From NCBI GenBank assembly GCA_905250025.1, contig CAJNOJ010000338.1:37926-101925 (forward strand): a stretch of DNA of 64,000 nucleotides, in the 5' to 3' direction. How positions within the stretch are numbered: position 1 is the stretch's first letter; the number at the start of each line of letters is the position of its first letter. The stretch comes from Adineta ricciae. Lineage: Eukaryota; Rotifera; Eurotatoria; Adinetida; Adinetidae. Positions 12,101-23,013 of the stretch are shown one piece after another. The notes beneath the pieces are model-generated. The model saw only the letters and a list, made by a program, of their open reading frames with translations, did not search any database and had not been told where the DNA came from. The position numbers were made by a program, and so were the translations under genes.

Positions 12101-13980
12101 TCGTATTTTGATGAATTGAATAAACACGAAAGATCTGACGAATCATTCGATGATTGTGCATTCGTTGTGAATTCACCTTGAATTTCATATGTTTTATAAC
12201 TTCGACAAAAATATCGATAAACCCAATCCTAAAAGAAAATGTCAAAAACAGATTCACAAGAGAAGAAACTCACTGTAGAATTAAATTCAAAACCATCAGG
12301 ATCAATGGAATAATTTCCTGGATTTAAATAAAGATCTTCTTCATAACCAGATGTGATCATCGATGTTCCTAATGGAACAAGATTTGCAGTGATTCCTGTT
12401 GGATTAATTTGAATATAAATTGATTTTGATGATCGAATATGAAGATAATCTTTCAATTGAATATGAAGAGTAAATTCATAAATTCCATATGGAATTGTTA
12501 TTGAAGGAATGTACAAATCAGTTCGGGTGAAATCAATCGAATCGAACAAAAGTTCATTTGTACAGTTTTTTGTACAATTTCGGATTTTCCATTGAGATTT
12601 TATTTCAAATGATTTTGAACATTCGAATTGAATTTTGGATAAAATATAAAAATCACGATTTCGACGAATTTGAATTGGTGATGAAAATGTTGAATGAGGA
12701 ATTAAATCAATTTCAACACTGGAACATTTTTCTACTCAAATAAAATATTCGATTTTATTCAAATATTTCAATTTTTACTTTCGATTTTTGGAAAATTTGT
12801 CGAAATTTGGTTCATTGTTGTGGAAAAAATTGTTGTTTCTTCTTTTATCGCTACAAATGAACAACTTTGATTCGATTAAAAGGATTTTTATCAATGAAAT
12901 TATCGAACTTTGTTGACTTTGTAAGATGTTTTCAATCGTTGTCATTTCATCTAAAATTTCAAAGGAGAAATAAAAGGTTTTTCGGGAAATTTAACAAACT
13001 TTGTTGCATTTTTTTTGTTGTTTCAATAAATGAAGAGTTTTCTACAAATGAAAAAACAAAGATTTCGCTTCTTTAGTCACTTTTTCACTTACGACACGAA
13101 GTTTTTTCAAAATTAAACTTTTGAATTCGATGATTTCCATTATCAATAACAAAAATATTTCCATCAATGTCAAAACTCAGAGTAAATGGGGAGGATAATT
13201 GATCAGACTGTGAACCTTTTCCATCGCATCCAACTAAACATCGAAAACCATTCGCATCTTCTCTAATTATACGACCTTTTCCAGATTCCGCAATGAAAAA
13301 ATATTTTTGTGCATCGAGAACAATTCCACTTGGAAGATTGAGTGTAAATGTGACGGATGAAGATCCGTTTCCCACTTTCGTTTTTCCATTTAACTGTCCA
13401 ACTTCAAATTGTTGGATACGATTATTGCTATAATCTGCCACATATAAATCGAAATTCACATCAACAAATATTCCATAAGGATGATAAAGTTGGTTGAGAG
13501 CAGAACCTCGAGCGCCATTTCCAGCAACAATTTTTGGTTTCAAATCAACATCGTTCAACCATCTCTTCATCACTTTGTGTTTATTGAGCATTGAACAATA
13601 CAACGAATTATTTTGATCGACAAACAACCCAAAACATTGAGAATCAACACTCATGACAGTGATGAAACTTTCATTTCGTTGATTCCATTGATTAACTTGA
13701 TTGTTCGACCAACCATTATCGATAAAAATATCTCCAACATTTGTCACAAATATCGACAATGATTCGACGAAATTCCCCGAAATGTTTTTTGTTGGATTTG
13801 AACTTTGATTGGCCCAGATTAGAATTTGTTTTGTATCCATATTGAATGAATAGATTGTGTTGTTTGTGTTTATAAAAAGAGCACGGGGATTTGCTCCAAT
13901 AATGTTTCGATCAGCAAAAGTAATTGCAGATTTATTCCAAGTTGCATTTGAACAAAATTTCGGTTGATTAAACGAAAGAG
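6196..13980 (-). CDS. NHL-REJ-GPS-PLAT polycystin-1-like channel protein (multi-exon, 5' end not found)
   Basis: A chain of exons with short GT-AG introns encodes roughly 2,000 residues. First, an NHL half-propeller exon (13980-13093, donor GTAAGT). Then REJ-type exons at 12731-12274, 12228-11921, 11869-11676, about 11622-11368 and from 11314, with the REJ pattern Cys...IKCLDW. Next is a GPS-like segment in the 10337-8079 frame with Cys residues and HLTKF, the usual cleavage context. It is followed by TM1, a PLAT domain (FYELIVFTG...VHFILHGE), further TM segments, a polycystin extracellular domain (8122-7160) and the channel domain (7139-6450, LGPFSLTLF...FLSIINENF). The last exons (from 6402) carry basic/coiled-coil sequence and stop at 6196. 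Polycystin-1 relatives act as membrane receptors/channel subunits. The pore loop reads ILMKFD where channel-forming relatives have LGD. The first exons are uncertain. Confidence 0.85.
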
Positions 13981-14554
13981 CTGAAATTGAATGAAGAAAT
14001 CTGTAAAATGACTATGAAAGTTGAAGTTAGGAAATCTCGGAAGAAACTTTGAGTCTGATTCATTGATTAGAAAAGGAATGTTTAAACTAAATCATTGTAA
14101 AATCCTGTTAAGTTCTCAAAATTCTGTGAAAAAGTCGTTGATAATCGAATATCAAAGACGAAAGGATAATTTCTGAAAGAAATAAAGTAATTATCACTAG
14201 TCTCTTTTGGATTTACTTTTCAACAAAATGTAATTCTGAAAGAATGATATCGGACGGATGAGTTTCGAACTGTTCTTCGGCACCAAAGATATTTGCAAAA
14301 AATCTTTCTTTACCTATTGTCTCTTCGTTATGTCAGATTGTTTCAAGTCTGTTTGATACCGTAAATTTGACTCCTCTCATTGACAGAACTTAAAACTCGA
14401 CTATAGAAAAAGTGTATCTTAACGAGAACAGTACCAATTGATCATTGTCATGTGTCTTTGACTAAATTATCGATGTTTTCAAAGTTTATGTAGTTGGACA
14501 TGGAAATGTCATCGATTTAGATAAAAATATTGTCAAATATTGATTTTGATTTAC

Positions 14555-14888
14555 CTTGCGAAATTCGTGGAAAAGCTGTTTGATCTAAATGAATGAAAAA
14601 AATCCAATTGAGAATTTCATCTGATTTCCTTTTCAAAATTTTCTCTTGAAATTAAACAAACCCAAACTTCATTTTTCTTTACAGAAAACTGGAAGAGTAC
14701 AATATCCTGATTCTAATCTGCCTGCTATTACATGAAAACGAGGTTTTTATTTAAAGGAATCGCTGTGCAACATTTAGCGAAAAAGAACCTTGTGCGCTTA
14801 TTTGGAGATTTCAAGGACAGACTGATGACCTGTTTACCTGAATTTGTTCGAACAGTTGATAAAAATCCTTCAGTTGTCATTGGAAAAG
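14555..14888 (-). other. Candidate 5' micro-exons of the polycystin gene
   Basis: Two short stretches on the minus strand have good splice borders at both ends: 14888-14838 (51 nt, acceptor ...CAAACAG, donor GTAAAC) and 14584-14555 (30 nt, acceptor TTTAG, donor GTAAAT). Both lengths are multiples of three, both contain AAACAGCTTTTCC or its equivalent, and both encode Ser/Thr-rich peptide. A Ser/Thr linker before a propeller is also seen in the PAN-kelch gene at 58.6 kb. No signal-peptide exon was found. Confidence 0.35.
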
Positions 14889-15014
14889 CTGTTTGAGAAA
14901 GAAAACAAAAATCACTTTTTAATGAAAACTAATTTCAACAAACTTTCTTCGATCTTCGTCGTTGTCAAGGAAACAGTTGATAATTCACCTGAAATGAAGA
15001 AGACAATTTCACGC

Positions 15015-15015
15015 A
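15015..15015. other. Single N, probable contig join
   Basis: One unresolved base. The direct repeat copy at 15035 begins almost immediately after it, so the piece 5417-15014 with the polycystin gene may be a separate contig. Confidence 0.6.
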
Positions 15016-15034
15016 NTTGACGCCATTTGTTATT

Positions 15035-15515
15035 CACACCTAAATTACATCCAAATATTTCCCATCGTCATTTGTAACGATGACTTTTTCACTGATTATG
15101 GAAATTAGTTGAGAATTCCGCTCAATTGTGTAGGAAATCAAAGATTCTAATGGAATTTCAGAAGTTTGTACGAAAGAAAATGAGAAGAATTTTGTTACAA
15201 TTTGAAATCGAATGGAGAAATACAAAGAAAAACATCAGTTTACATTTCACATTGTTTTCTTTACTTTCAGCAAATATCTCTGAACAATTTCTGGTTTTTG
15301 AACAAATCTCAACGAATTGATTAAGAAAAAACATCAATAAGGAGGGAATCGAATCACATTGAAAGAGAAAATCTCAAATGTGAAAACAAAAAAAGATCAG
15401 AAGTGAAATGTCTTTACGCATTTCGAAACAGAACTTGAGAGAAATGAGACAATTTTCGAGATTATTTGGATCAATTTATATGTCGAGAAGATGATTGTAT
15501 TGTGTTTGAGAGAGG
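15035..15515. repeat. Direct repeat, right copy (partner 3935-4432)
   Basis: See the left copy. Same orientation, about 11.1 kb apart, diverged but alignable along its length. Confidence 0.7.
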
Positions 15516-17109
15516 GTTTTCAGATATATCAACAAATACCCCATTGATTGTTGATAATAAATCGAATGAGAAATTGAATAAAACTCATTGTTGAAGTTGA
15601 ATATGAATAACTGAAAACTGATGATTTATAACATTTGTAATAACGAACAAATGGAGATGAAATAGTTCCATCATCATTTCTTTAATTCGAATCAAAAGTA
15701 AAGCATTCCGAGAAAAAAGATGATGATATTGAATTATAAACAAGAAGTATTTTGATAAAACATTGATTGTTCAATGAAATTGTATTGAATTGATAAGTAT
15801 TTCTTCGAATAATAACATTTCATTGTTGATAAAAAGAAGAGAATTTATTTGCATATTTCATAATATGATTTGATTGACAATGACTGATTGATAATACCAA
15901 AAGGATTTCGAAAACAAAATCACCAATCGAATTTTCATCATTGAATTTCAAGAAAAAAGAAAAGGAAATTTCAGTTCAAATGCAAATCTTTTCTTTAGTT
16001 TAACAAAAGAAAAAGAAATTTTTCGGTGATCATTGTTCATTCTCCGTTTAGTTCTCAAAAGAAAAGATTTGTATTTTTTAAATCTAGGATTCATTGTTCG
16101 TTCATATTCAATAACGTTTCTTCAATGACACATTTTCAAAATTCGAAAAGAGAAAATTTTGTGTAAGAAGTTCAAAAATGCGAAAAATCCTTTTTCAAAT
16201 TGGAAAAATCATCGCTTAAGTAAACAATCGAATGTAGAGATGGAAGAAGTACAAAAAAAGTGAAAACAAAAGTAATGAATATGAGAAATTCGTTTCGATG
16301 AAATTTCGATTCATAGCAAAGATTTACATGTTCGATCAATTTGTTATTGTTCGAACTAAAAACAATTTCAATTAGTAAAATGGAAGAAATCTTCATTTTG
16401 AATAATTTACTTAAGAATTCCTTGTCGTTCGAAAGTTCATAACGATAAGAAAATACTTGTATTCGGTAAATTAAGTGATTCAATCGATTCGTCGTTCACC
16501 AACATAATTAGTGATTGTTCCAAGATGTGGGAAAAATCAATGTTATAAAATTTATAAAAATAAACAATGTGAAATGAATGTCACGGACTCCAGTATACTT
16601 ATCAACTTATGGACAAAGGATCATTTAGAAGTTGAAGTACTTCCAAAACAAAATGCAACGCGCTCACTTCTGATTGATTGATTATTCACTAATGAGAAGA
16701 GAAATGTAGAGTTGAGTTAGACATCGGTAACGATTGATGATTTTTATCGGATTTTAATAGATTATATTTGTTAATCCATTCATATAGACACATTTCTAAC
16801 TTTCATCTTTTTCTCGCGTGTGTTTTGTTCTCGCTGAAAAATGTTTTGGAATTAATTTTGTCTTTTTTTTGTCGCGGGTGTGTAATTGAAAACTTGTTTA
16901 AAAAGCAACAAATTAATGAAATCTTTTATTTATGTTCAACAAATGAAGGAAAACTTGGCAATTGAACAGAAAGATCCAACAATAGTTGTAATGAGCTGAT
17001 GATGAAATCGTTGTGTTCCTTGTCATTTCAATGCTGTATGTTGTAGAATAGTAAACACTTGAAATATCGCAAATGAAAGTTATTTTGAACAAAATAAAAA
17101 AAGAAATCG
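15516..17109. other. Intergenic, no gene seen
   Basis: AT-rich. The minus-strand frame of 103 residues at 16172-16483 has one hydrophobic stretch but no family resemblance and no splice context. Confidence 0.4.
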
Positions 17110-18317
17110 ATTCACCTCGTTCGAGAAGAACTTTGAAATAGATTCGGAGGAATATAATCAGTATAATCGTATGAAATTGAAGTTGCAAAACCAACTCGGT
17201 TTAGTCGAATTGAAAGAAAAAAGTCGCCAAGAATCTAAAAATTTCCTATGGGTGAACTGTTGAAAACACTATAACAAATAAATTGATGATTTTCATAAGT
17301 AATTAAGAAACATTGTAAAACAGAGAGAACAAATGTTTGTCCAGCGGAAAATCTTCTTGTGCGCGACTTGAACAAACCATTTTATATTAAAGAACAATTG
17401 AAATTTCAAAATAGAATAACTTAAGAATTTACCAATCCAACAGTAGGAATCATATGTTGTACCAAGAACTAAATTTAAACGTTCAATTTCATCAGCTTTC
17501 AAAAGAAACTCATTAAAAAACCACTTGACAGAAAAGAATTTTCTTCTACTGATTCATTTGAAATTGCCAATAGCCTTGTTTCGTTACATTAATATATGTA
17601 ATTGCTCCGAGATATTTCTCGGTGTCGACATCACCAAAAATTAAATCACCACCGGGTCTTGCGGTATAATCTCTAAAATATTCATTTCAGCAGGTTTTCA
17701 TTTCTGAAATTGTTGAAATAAAAACTGAAAATCGGTTTCGGAATCAAATTTTGTATCCACATATTGAAGAACAAAGGCATTTCACCCCCAGTTGCATAAT
17801 TTGAATATGCTAAACCCAACAGTCCATCGCTTATCTCATTAAAAATACTCATAGAAAACTAATTTCCAGCTGATGAATATGTTATCGATGCACTTGCATT
17901 GTAAAGTTGAAGATTTCCTTTTGAAAACAAATGAATTTGTTGTTGAAAATCAAACAATTCAGTTTACGACATGAAGATGAACATTTTGTCGATGCAATCC
18001 AGAGATCAGATGATCCCGTATCAAAATCAACCTGAAATATTTGAGCAGGAGTCCCGACAGAGGTCGTGCCAGTCCAAAAAAACTTAACAATGAAACTCAA
18101 AGTGGGAAAACACAGTTTTGTGTATCTTACATTCATTTTATTCGTAAGCAGTTCAATCCCTGACAGACTTTTCGAATTGAACTTTGACGGAGAAATATGT
18201 TGACATCGAACTCTTGAACAATAATGTTCTTTTAAATCGAATGATTTGCTCATTACCTTGACAAATCGTTGCAATTGATGAGTAAAGCCAATAAAATAAT
18301 GACAGAAAACGAAACAT
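17110..18317 (-). pseudogene. Aspartic protease (cathepsin D/pepsin family A1), inactivated
   Basis: Exon-like pieces follow the A1 order. A signal peptide starts at 18317 (MFRFLSLFYW..., donor GTAATG). A propeptide-like piece follows, then TTSVGTPAQIFQVDFDTGSS with the first catalytic DTG. Further pieces are NLQLYNASASITYSSAG, GLLGLAYSNYATGG...PKPIFSFYF, GGDLIFGDVDTEKYLGAITY...GYWQFQMNQ, ADEIERLNLVLG, and ILGDFFL joined to NRVGFA. Damage: a TAG at 17859-17861, loss of the flap region that should follow it, loss of the whole segment with the second catalytic DTG between 17545 and 17500 (stops instead), and a shortened stretch between ILGDFFL and NRVGFA. With only one catalytic Asp it cannot be an active A1 protease. 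Confidence 0.85.
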
Positions 18318-19926
18318 TATAAGATATTCCTTGTTTGGAATTTTTTTTCAAGTACTTTGAAAAATAATTCTCTTAATGACTTTTCATATAATGAAACAAA
18401 CAACAATGCACTTTTTTTTTGCATTCGGATCATCGTTGAGTCTCTCATCTATTTTGTAAAAAGTGTATAAATATCACTGATATCCAATTCTCGATAGTAG
18501 ACATGGACAATCATCCATTTCGTCCAGGTAAAATATGTTAAATTATTACCTAATGTAACGAAACCGATATTGAACTTACGTGACATGTTGTGAAAACATT
18601 ACGTTCCGTCTCGGGGATGGGTTCGTTGAAATATGAACTAAAATGCCAGATGAAATCAATGAAGCTGATCGGACTGATACTAAAGAAGAATTCGGTCTGG
18701 AATTAATAGAAAACAATCCTATATCAAATATAAAGTAAGTAACTAATGTTGTCGTTGCACTCGAAGAAAACTAGTATATTCGAAAAGAAACGACAGAAAA
18801 ACGTGCTATTTTAGAAATATGTTCAATTGTGACACTGTCGACATCGAATCTTTATTATATATAAGACTGCATTAAAGTTCCGCCTCGACCGTCATCACCA
18901 TAGATGACATATCCCGATTAGTTGAGGAATCAATTTACGTTTAGTGTAAATGAAATATTTTGCGAAGATGTTAGGTTATAATTATTAGTCTGATCAGGAA
19001 AATCTCATTGAGACTAACGATTCGTAATTGAATGTCGTATTTGATTGGCACACGTCATTCCGTATACAATCGGAGTTACTAAAGAAAATTTGAAATGAAA
19101 ACATACTTTCACTTTAATAAAAAATGTATCGTTGGAATATGTATGTGAATGTTATTGACGAATAAAATGAATAAAATTGACCATAGAGAGAAAGAAAATC
19201 TTCTGAGAAGTATTTTATTCATTCAATAATTGATGTTAATGTCTTCGAATTCTTGATTAATTCTGTATGATTGATATCATTTTTATAAACTGAATAACTT
19301 CTCATAGGAATAATTTTGAGTTTTACCGTTAGAAGATTCGACTTCAACGAAAATGACTCTTTCTCTTTTTCTTCCCTTTTGATGAATTAGTGGATAATAG
19401 TAAGTTGAATATGAGTATCAAAATCTGAGTTCTAAATAGAAACAACGTCGTGCATTTACATTTATTAGTTTTAGAGTACCATAAAGATATTCTTCGTTCA
19501 GTTTAAACTCAATTTATTCCTCAATGTGAAAATTCGAATAGTCTTTCGAATGATTTTGTATAGTTTAACGTTAATAAGATCGAACAATTCAGTGAAAAGT
19601 CTAGTGAAAAAATGTCAAGATAAGCTGCTTTGTAGTTGTTTTAAAATAACTGTTGTGTTTGGAATAATCATCTGCTGATCGATGAAGTCTTTGTCTTTGA
19701 AGTGTGACATTTCGTTACATAAACGATCAATTTAATGAATCTATCGAATTGGAATAGAGGAAAATGAACAGAGTTTCGTGTTTGTGAATTGAAATAGATG
19801 ATATGAAAAGTTTTTATTGTATATCGATTTCTTTGAATCAAAGTAATTGTTACATCAACAAGAATAAACGAATGAATCTCTTTGTCGATTCTTTTCTTTG
19901 TCATTTTTCGTCCGAGATAAAGAAGT
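18318..19926. other. Intergenic, possible small two-exon frame
   Basis: Mostly featureless. At 18504-18528 (+) an ATG opens MDNHPFRPG followed by a GTAAAA donor-like site. At 18635-18733 an open stretch beginning MPDEINEADRTDTKEEFG ends at a GTAAGT-like donor. This may be a gene start or chance; nothing supports a family. Confidence 0.25.
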
Positions 19927-20967
19927 TTATTTCCCTTTGAATATTAATTTAAGTAATTCCTGTCGAAAGATTCGTCCGGTCAACGTGTAAACAAAAAACA
20001 TTACCGAGTTGTTAAAATACGTCATTAAGATAAAAATTTGAGCCAGAAAATTCTCTATTTCTTTACGTTCTACCGACTTATCGGTGTACACAGTTAATGA
20101 AGAATAAAGTTTATAAACACCCATGGGAGAACTGAAGATAATCAGGATTCCAACCTAAAACAACGCACAAACAAAGATTTAGCTCACCAATAGCACCACT
20201 GTTAGACTTACTTGTACAAATAACATTGTCATAATTTGTAAATCTTGTTTTCGAACTTGGGTTCTTGGAATTGATTCACTTGGAGATTGATTTGTTGTTG
20301 CCACTTGTCTACGACTTCGTCGGCGATTTCTCAAAGTTAAATAACTAAAAATGATCATCAAACAAATGGGAATTGTTGTAAAAAAGATCATTAATAGAAG
20401 TCCATCAACAACTTGACACGCAGTTGAAGTTGTATAACACGAACCAACGGAGTCGACATGTCCGTTATTAAAACAGTAAAATGCTTCAACATAGATCAAA
20501 CATCCAACGAAAGTCACGACGTAGATCGATCGATAAACTATTTTCTGATTACAAAGATTTCGAAGAGAAGCCGAAAGTGATGAACTACAATATCGATCAA
20601 AACATGCAAGTGTAATGAACCAAGATGAACAATAAAGTAAAAGATACGTAAGAAAATATCGGATTTTACATAAGATTGAGAAATAAGATGTATAATCAAG
20701 ATTATATCCATTTAAGAAGCGAGTTATTAAACCAATATAAAGCACTAAGAGACTGACGACTGTTGTTGATAGTAAATATTGAACACAGGAGTTTTTTCGT
20801 AGAGTTTTTCGAGTGAAAATAATAATATTCAGGATATTTCCAAATGTGCCTATGATTAACAATGGAATCGGAACATAACGATTGATTATCGCCGAACTCC
20901 AATTCCAATAGGATGATGATGATGACGATGCATTCAACATTTTTTTCAAGAAAAATACTCTTCTCAC
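19927..20967 (-). CDS. Seven-transmembrane G protein-coupled receptor (rhodopsin-like)
   Basis: Two exons (20967-20212 and 20154-19927) joined over a 57-nt intron (donor GTAAGT, acceptor TTTTAG) give 327 residues. The protein has an Asn/Ser-rich extracellular start with N-glycosylation sites, TM1 with GTFGNILNIIIF, and TM2. TM3 has the family Cys (LCKIRYF) and ends in DRYC, the counterpart of the DRY motif. The second loop carries a Cys for the conserved disulphide. A basic third loop (RNRRRSRRQ) and TM6-TM7 follow, with NNSVMFFVYTLTGRIFR in place of NPxxY plus helix 8. The second ATG, nine codons on, is an alternative start. It is likely a peptide or chemosensory receptor; the ligand is unknown. 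It is tail to tail with nothing close and its promoter faces the ART gene's 3' end. Confidence 0.85.
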
Positions 20968-21187
20968 GGAGTTTCCAAGATTGAATGATCATCTCGTAAC
21001 CAGAGAAAGACTCTTTATCTTCTTTTAACAATTAGATTCATTTATTCAATTCATTATCAACACGTCGTTTCCGTTCTCGGAATAGATCGTACTTTACGCA
21101 CGACATCACGCAGTTTATTCATTTTGTCGAGCTCTGACTTTGATGAGCTATAGAATCCAGTGCAAACATAATGAAAGTCAACGCAAA

Positions 21188-22402
21188 TCACAAGCGATTG
21201 TCTTCGCATTGACACAACTGACAATCAGCTTCCCCCGAATGACTATGACAATAGTCAGCGCCACGATCAGCGTAAAACTCTTCCATATAAACAGTGCGAG
21301 GATAGACCATGTATCGACTTCGAGTGCAGGAAGCATCTTTAAGTTGTATGTAAGTCTTGCGAGAGCCATTTGGTTGCCAAGACCAATCACGACAACGACC
21401 ACATGTGACACAAGCGCGCCCTTGGCATTGAAGTTTCTTGTTAGAATACACGGATTTGGGTTTTGGCGCATGAGTTTCAGAGATTTCTGAACAAAAGAAT
21501 TTTATTGGAAATGTTTTCTCGTTTTGCAAGTGGAGTTACCTTTTTTCGACGACGATGGCTTCTTTGCTTGTTTTTCGTGCGAGCTCGATGCGGCTGGCGA
21601 AGGTAAGGCATGTTCCAAGTCACTAAGATCGAAAGGATCTGCCAGCATTTTGTACGGCGGTGTGATTTCTCGAAGATGCACGATGTTCAAACCGTCACCC
21701 GAAATAAACTTATCAACGACTTCAAGATAAATACCTGGTGGAAGGAGAATTTCGTCTTCGTGTTGAAAGTATGAATGCTCTCGAATAAGTTTGCCTCGAT
21801 TGCTCTCAATCGAGAACATGGTTCGGGCACCCGAGGTTCCAGCATACTGTGGAGATTGGAGTACACTAATCGATGAACTGCACGAGCTCACACCCCACCA
21901 GGCGAGTTGTTTTCCTTTTGGATAGAGAGCACTGAGATCTTCAGGAATACCACGCCAAAGAACCTGTTTAGTAGGTCTGAAAAACAAATCGTATAGCTTT
22001 CGGCGACAGATATTCCTTTACTTACGGTAACTTGAATAATGCTGTAAGAAATAGTTTCAAGTATCTAAACCATGGCTGAAGTTTTCGACGATCCGCCAAA
22101 CGTAGGCTTCGATTGAGCACAGCGTAAAGACTATTGTCATGCACTTGCCATTCCATGGTGTATAAATGAATGGAAGCCGATTCGTCTTGACTTAGTCCAT
22201 CTTTTGCGTCTTTCGAGTTCAACTTCGCGATCAAGATGTTCTGTTGCAATTCTTTATCGATGATGCTTTCCAATGGCTTACAAGCTTCTTCCAAAGATAC
22301 TAATGGTTCATTTTCATATCCCGATATCGGTTGAAGTAATTGCTTCGGCTCGTCTTGAATTCTCTCTTTCAATCGTGGATTTACGTCAACGACTGCTGCC
22401 AT
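21188..22402 (-). CDS. Mono-ADP-ribosyltransferase, R-S-ExE (ART) type
   Basis: Three exons (22402-22026, 21976-21540, 21486-21188) join in phase to 370 residues. Exon 1 is an alpha-helical N-terminal part typical of ART domains (SIHLYTMEWQ...NRSLR). Exon 2 holds the three NAD-binding/catalytic motifs: VLWRG (Arg near 134), WWGVSSCSSS (the Ser motif) and HEDEILLPPG (Glu-x-Glu near 199-201). Exon 3 adds a Cys-rich tail with CxxCGRC and CQLCQC that could bind metal. ARTs of this class transfer ADP-ribose from NAD to Arg of target proteins. There is no signal peptide, so a cytosolic protein is likely. It differs from the ankyrin-ART genes at 27.5 and 52.1 kb by lacking ankyrin repeats and having the Cys tail. 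It is head to head with the NHL-EGF gene, 611 bp apart. Confidence 0.85.
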
Positions 22403-23013
22403 GTATTTTCAATCAATCTCTATTCTTTGATATGTATGGTGCAAGAAAAATGGAGAGCACAAAAAAACAAATGGTGCAATAACACCCTCACCAATCGTGT
22501 TTTCTTTTCAATTCTACGCTTTGTGTTGCCATCAGAACATGCTTAACAACATATTGTTGTAGTCAAACAAATAACAATGAAAAAACAACTTTTCACATAT
22601 GCCGATGCGGAATTATCTTGTGGAGTTAACAGACGTTGTAGAACTAACAGAGGGCAAAGTCCGTTTCCTCATTGATAATGAAGTACATATTCACGGCATC
22701 ACGCCACTTTTATTCTGTGAAAGAAAGGTTATTTATGATTTATTGATTTGATCTTCTACGTAACAACGGTTATTTTATTTACCGATTTCTCGATCTCGAT
22801 TGTACCGAGAAGAAAATTTGAATTCCGAGGGATTTTATTTGATTTCTCCAGTTTGATGACGTATAGAATGTAATATCAAATATCATTTGAAGGTGTAATC
22901 AATCAAACATATTTGTTTTCATTACGGAAAGAAACATTGAATGATTTCTCGCTTCTTTCGATTGACAACAGTATAAAAAAAAGGAAAAAGTTTATTCAAA
23001 AAGAAAAAACATC
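22403..23013. other. Shared upstream region of two divergent genes
   Basis: 611 bp between the ART start (-) and the NHL-EGF start (+). It must hold both promoters. A purine-rich AAAAAAGGAAAAAG stretch lies just before the NHL-EGF ATG. No factor site is recognisable. Confidence 0.4.

Noticed and set aside
12867-13076. Plus-strand frame of 69 residues
   Set aside because: It lies in the intron between the NHL and first REJ exons of the polycystin gene and has no features.
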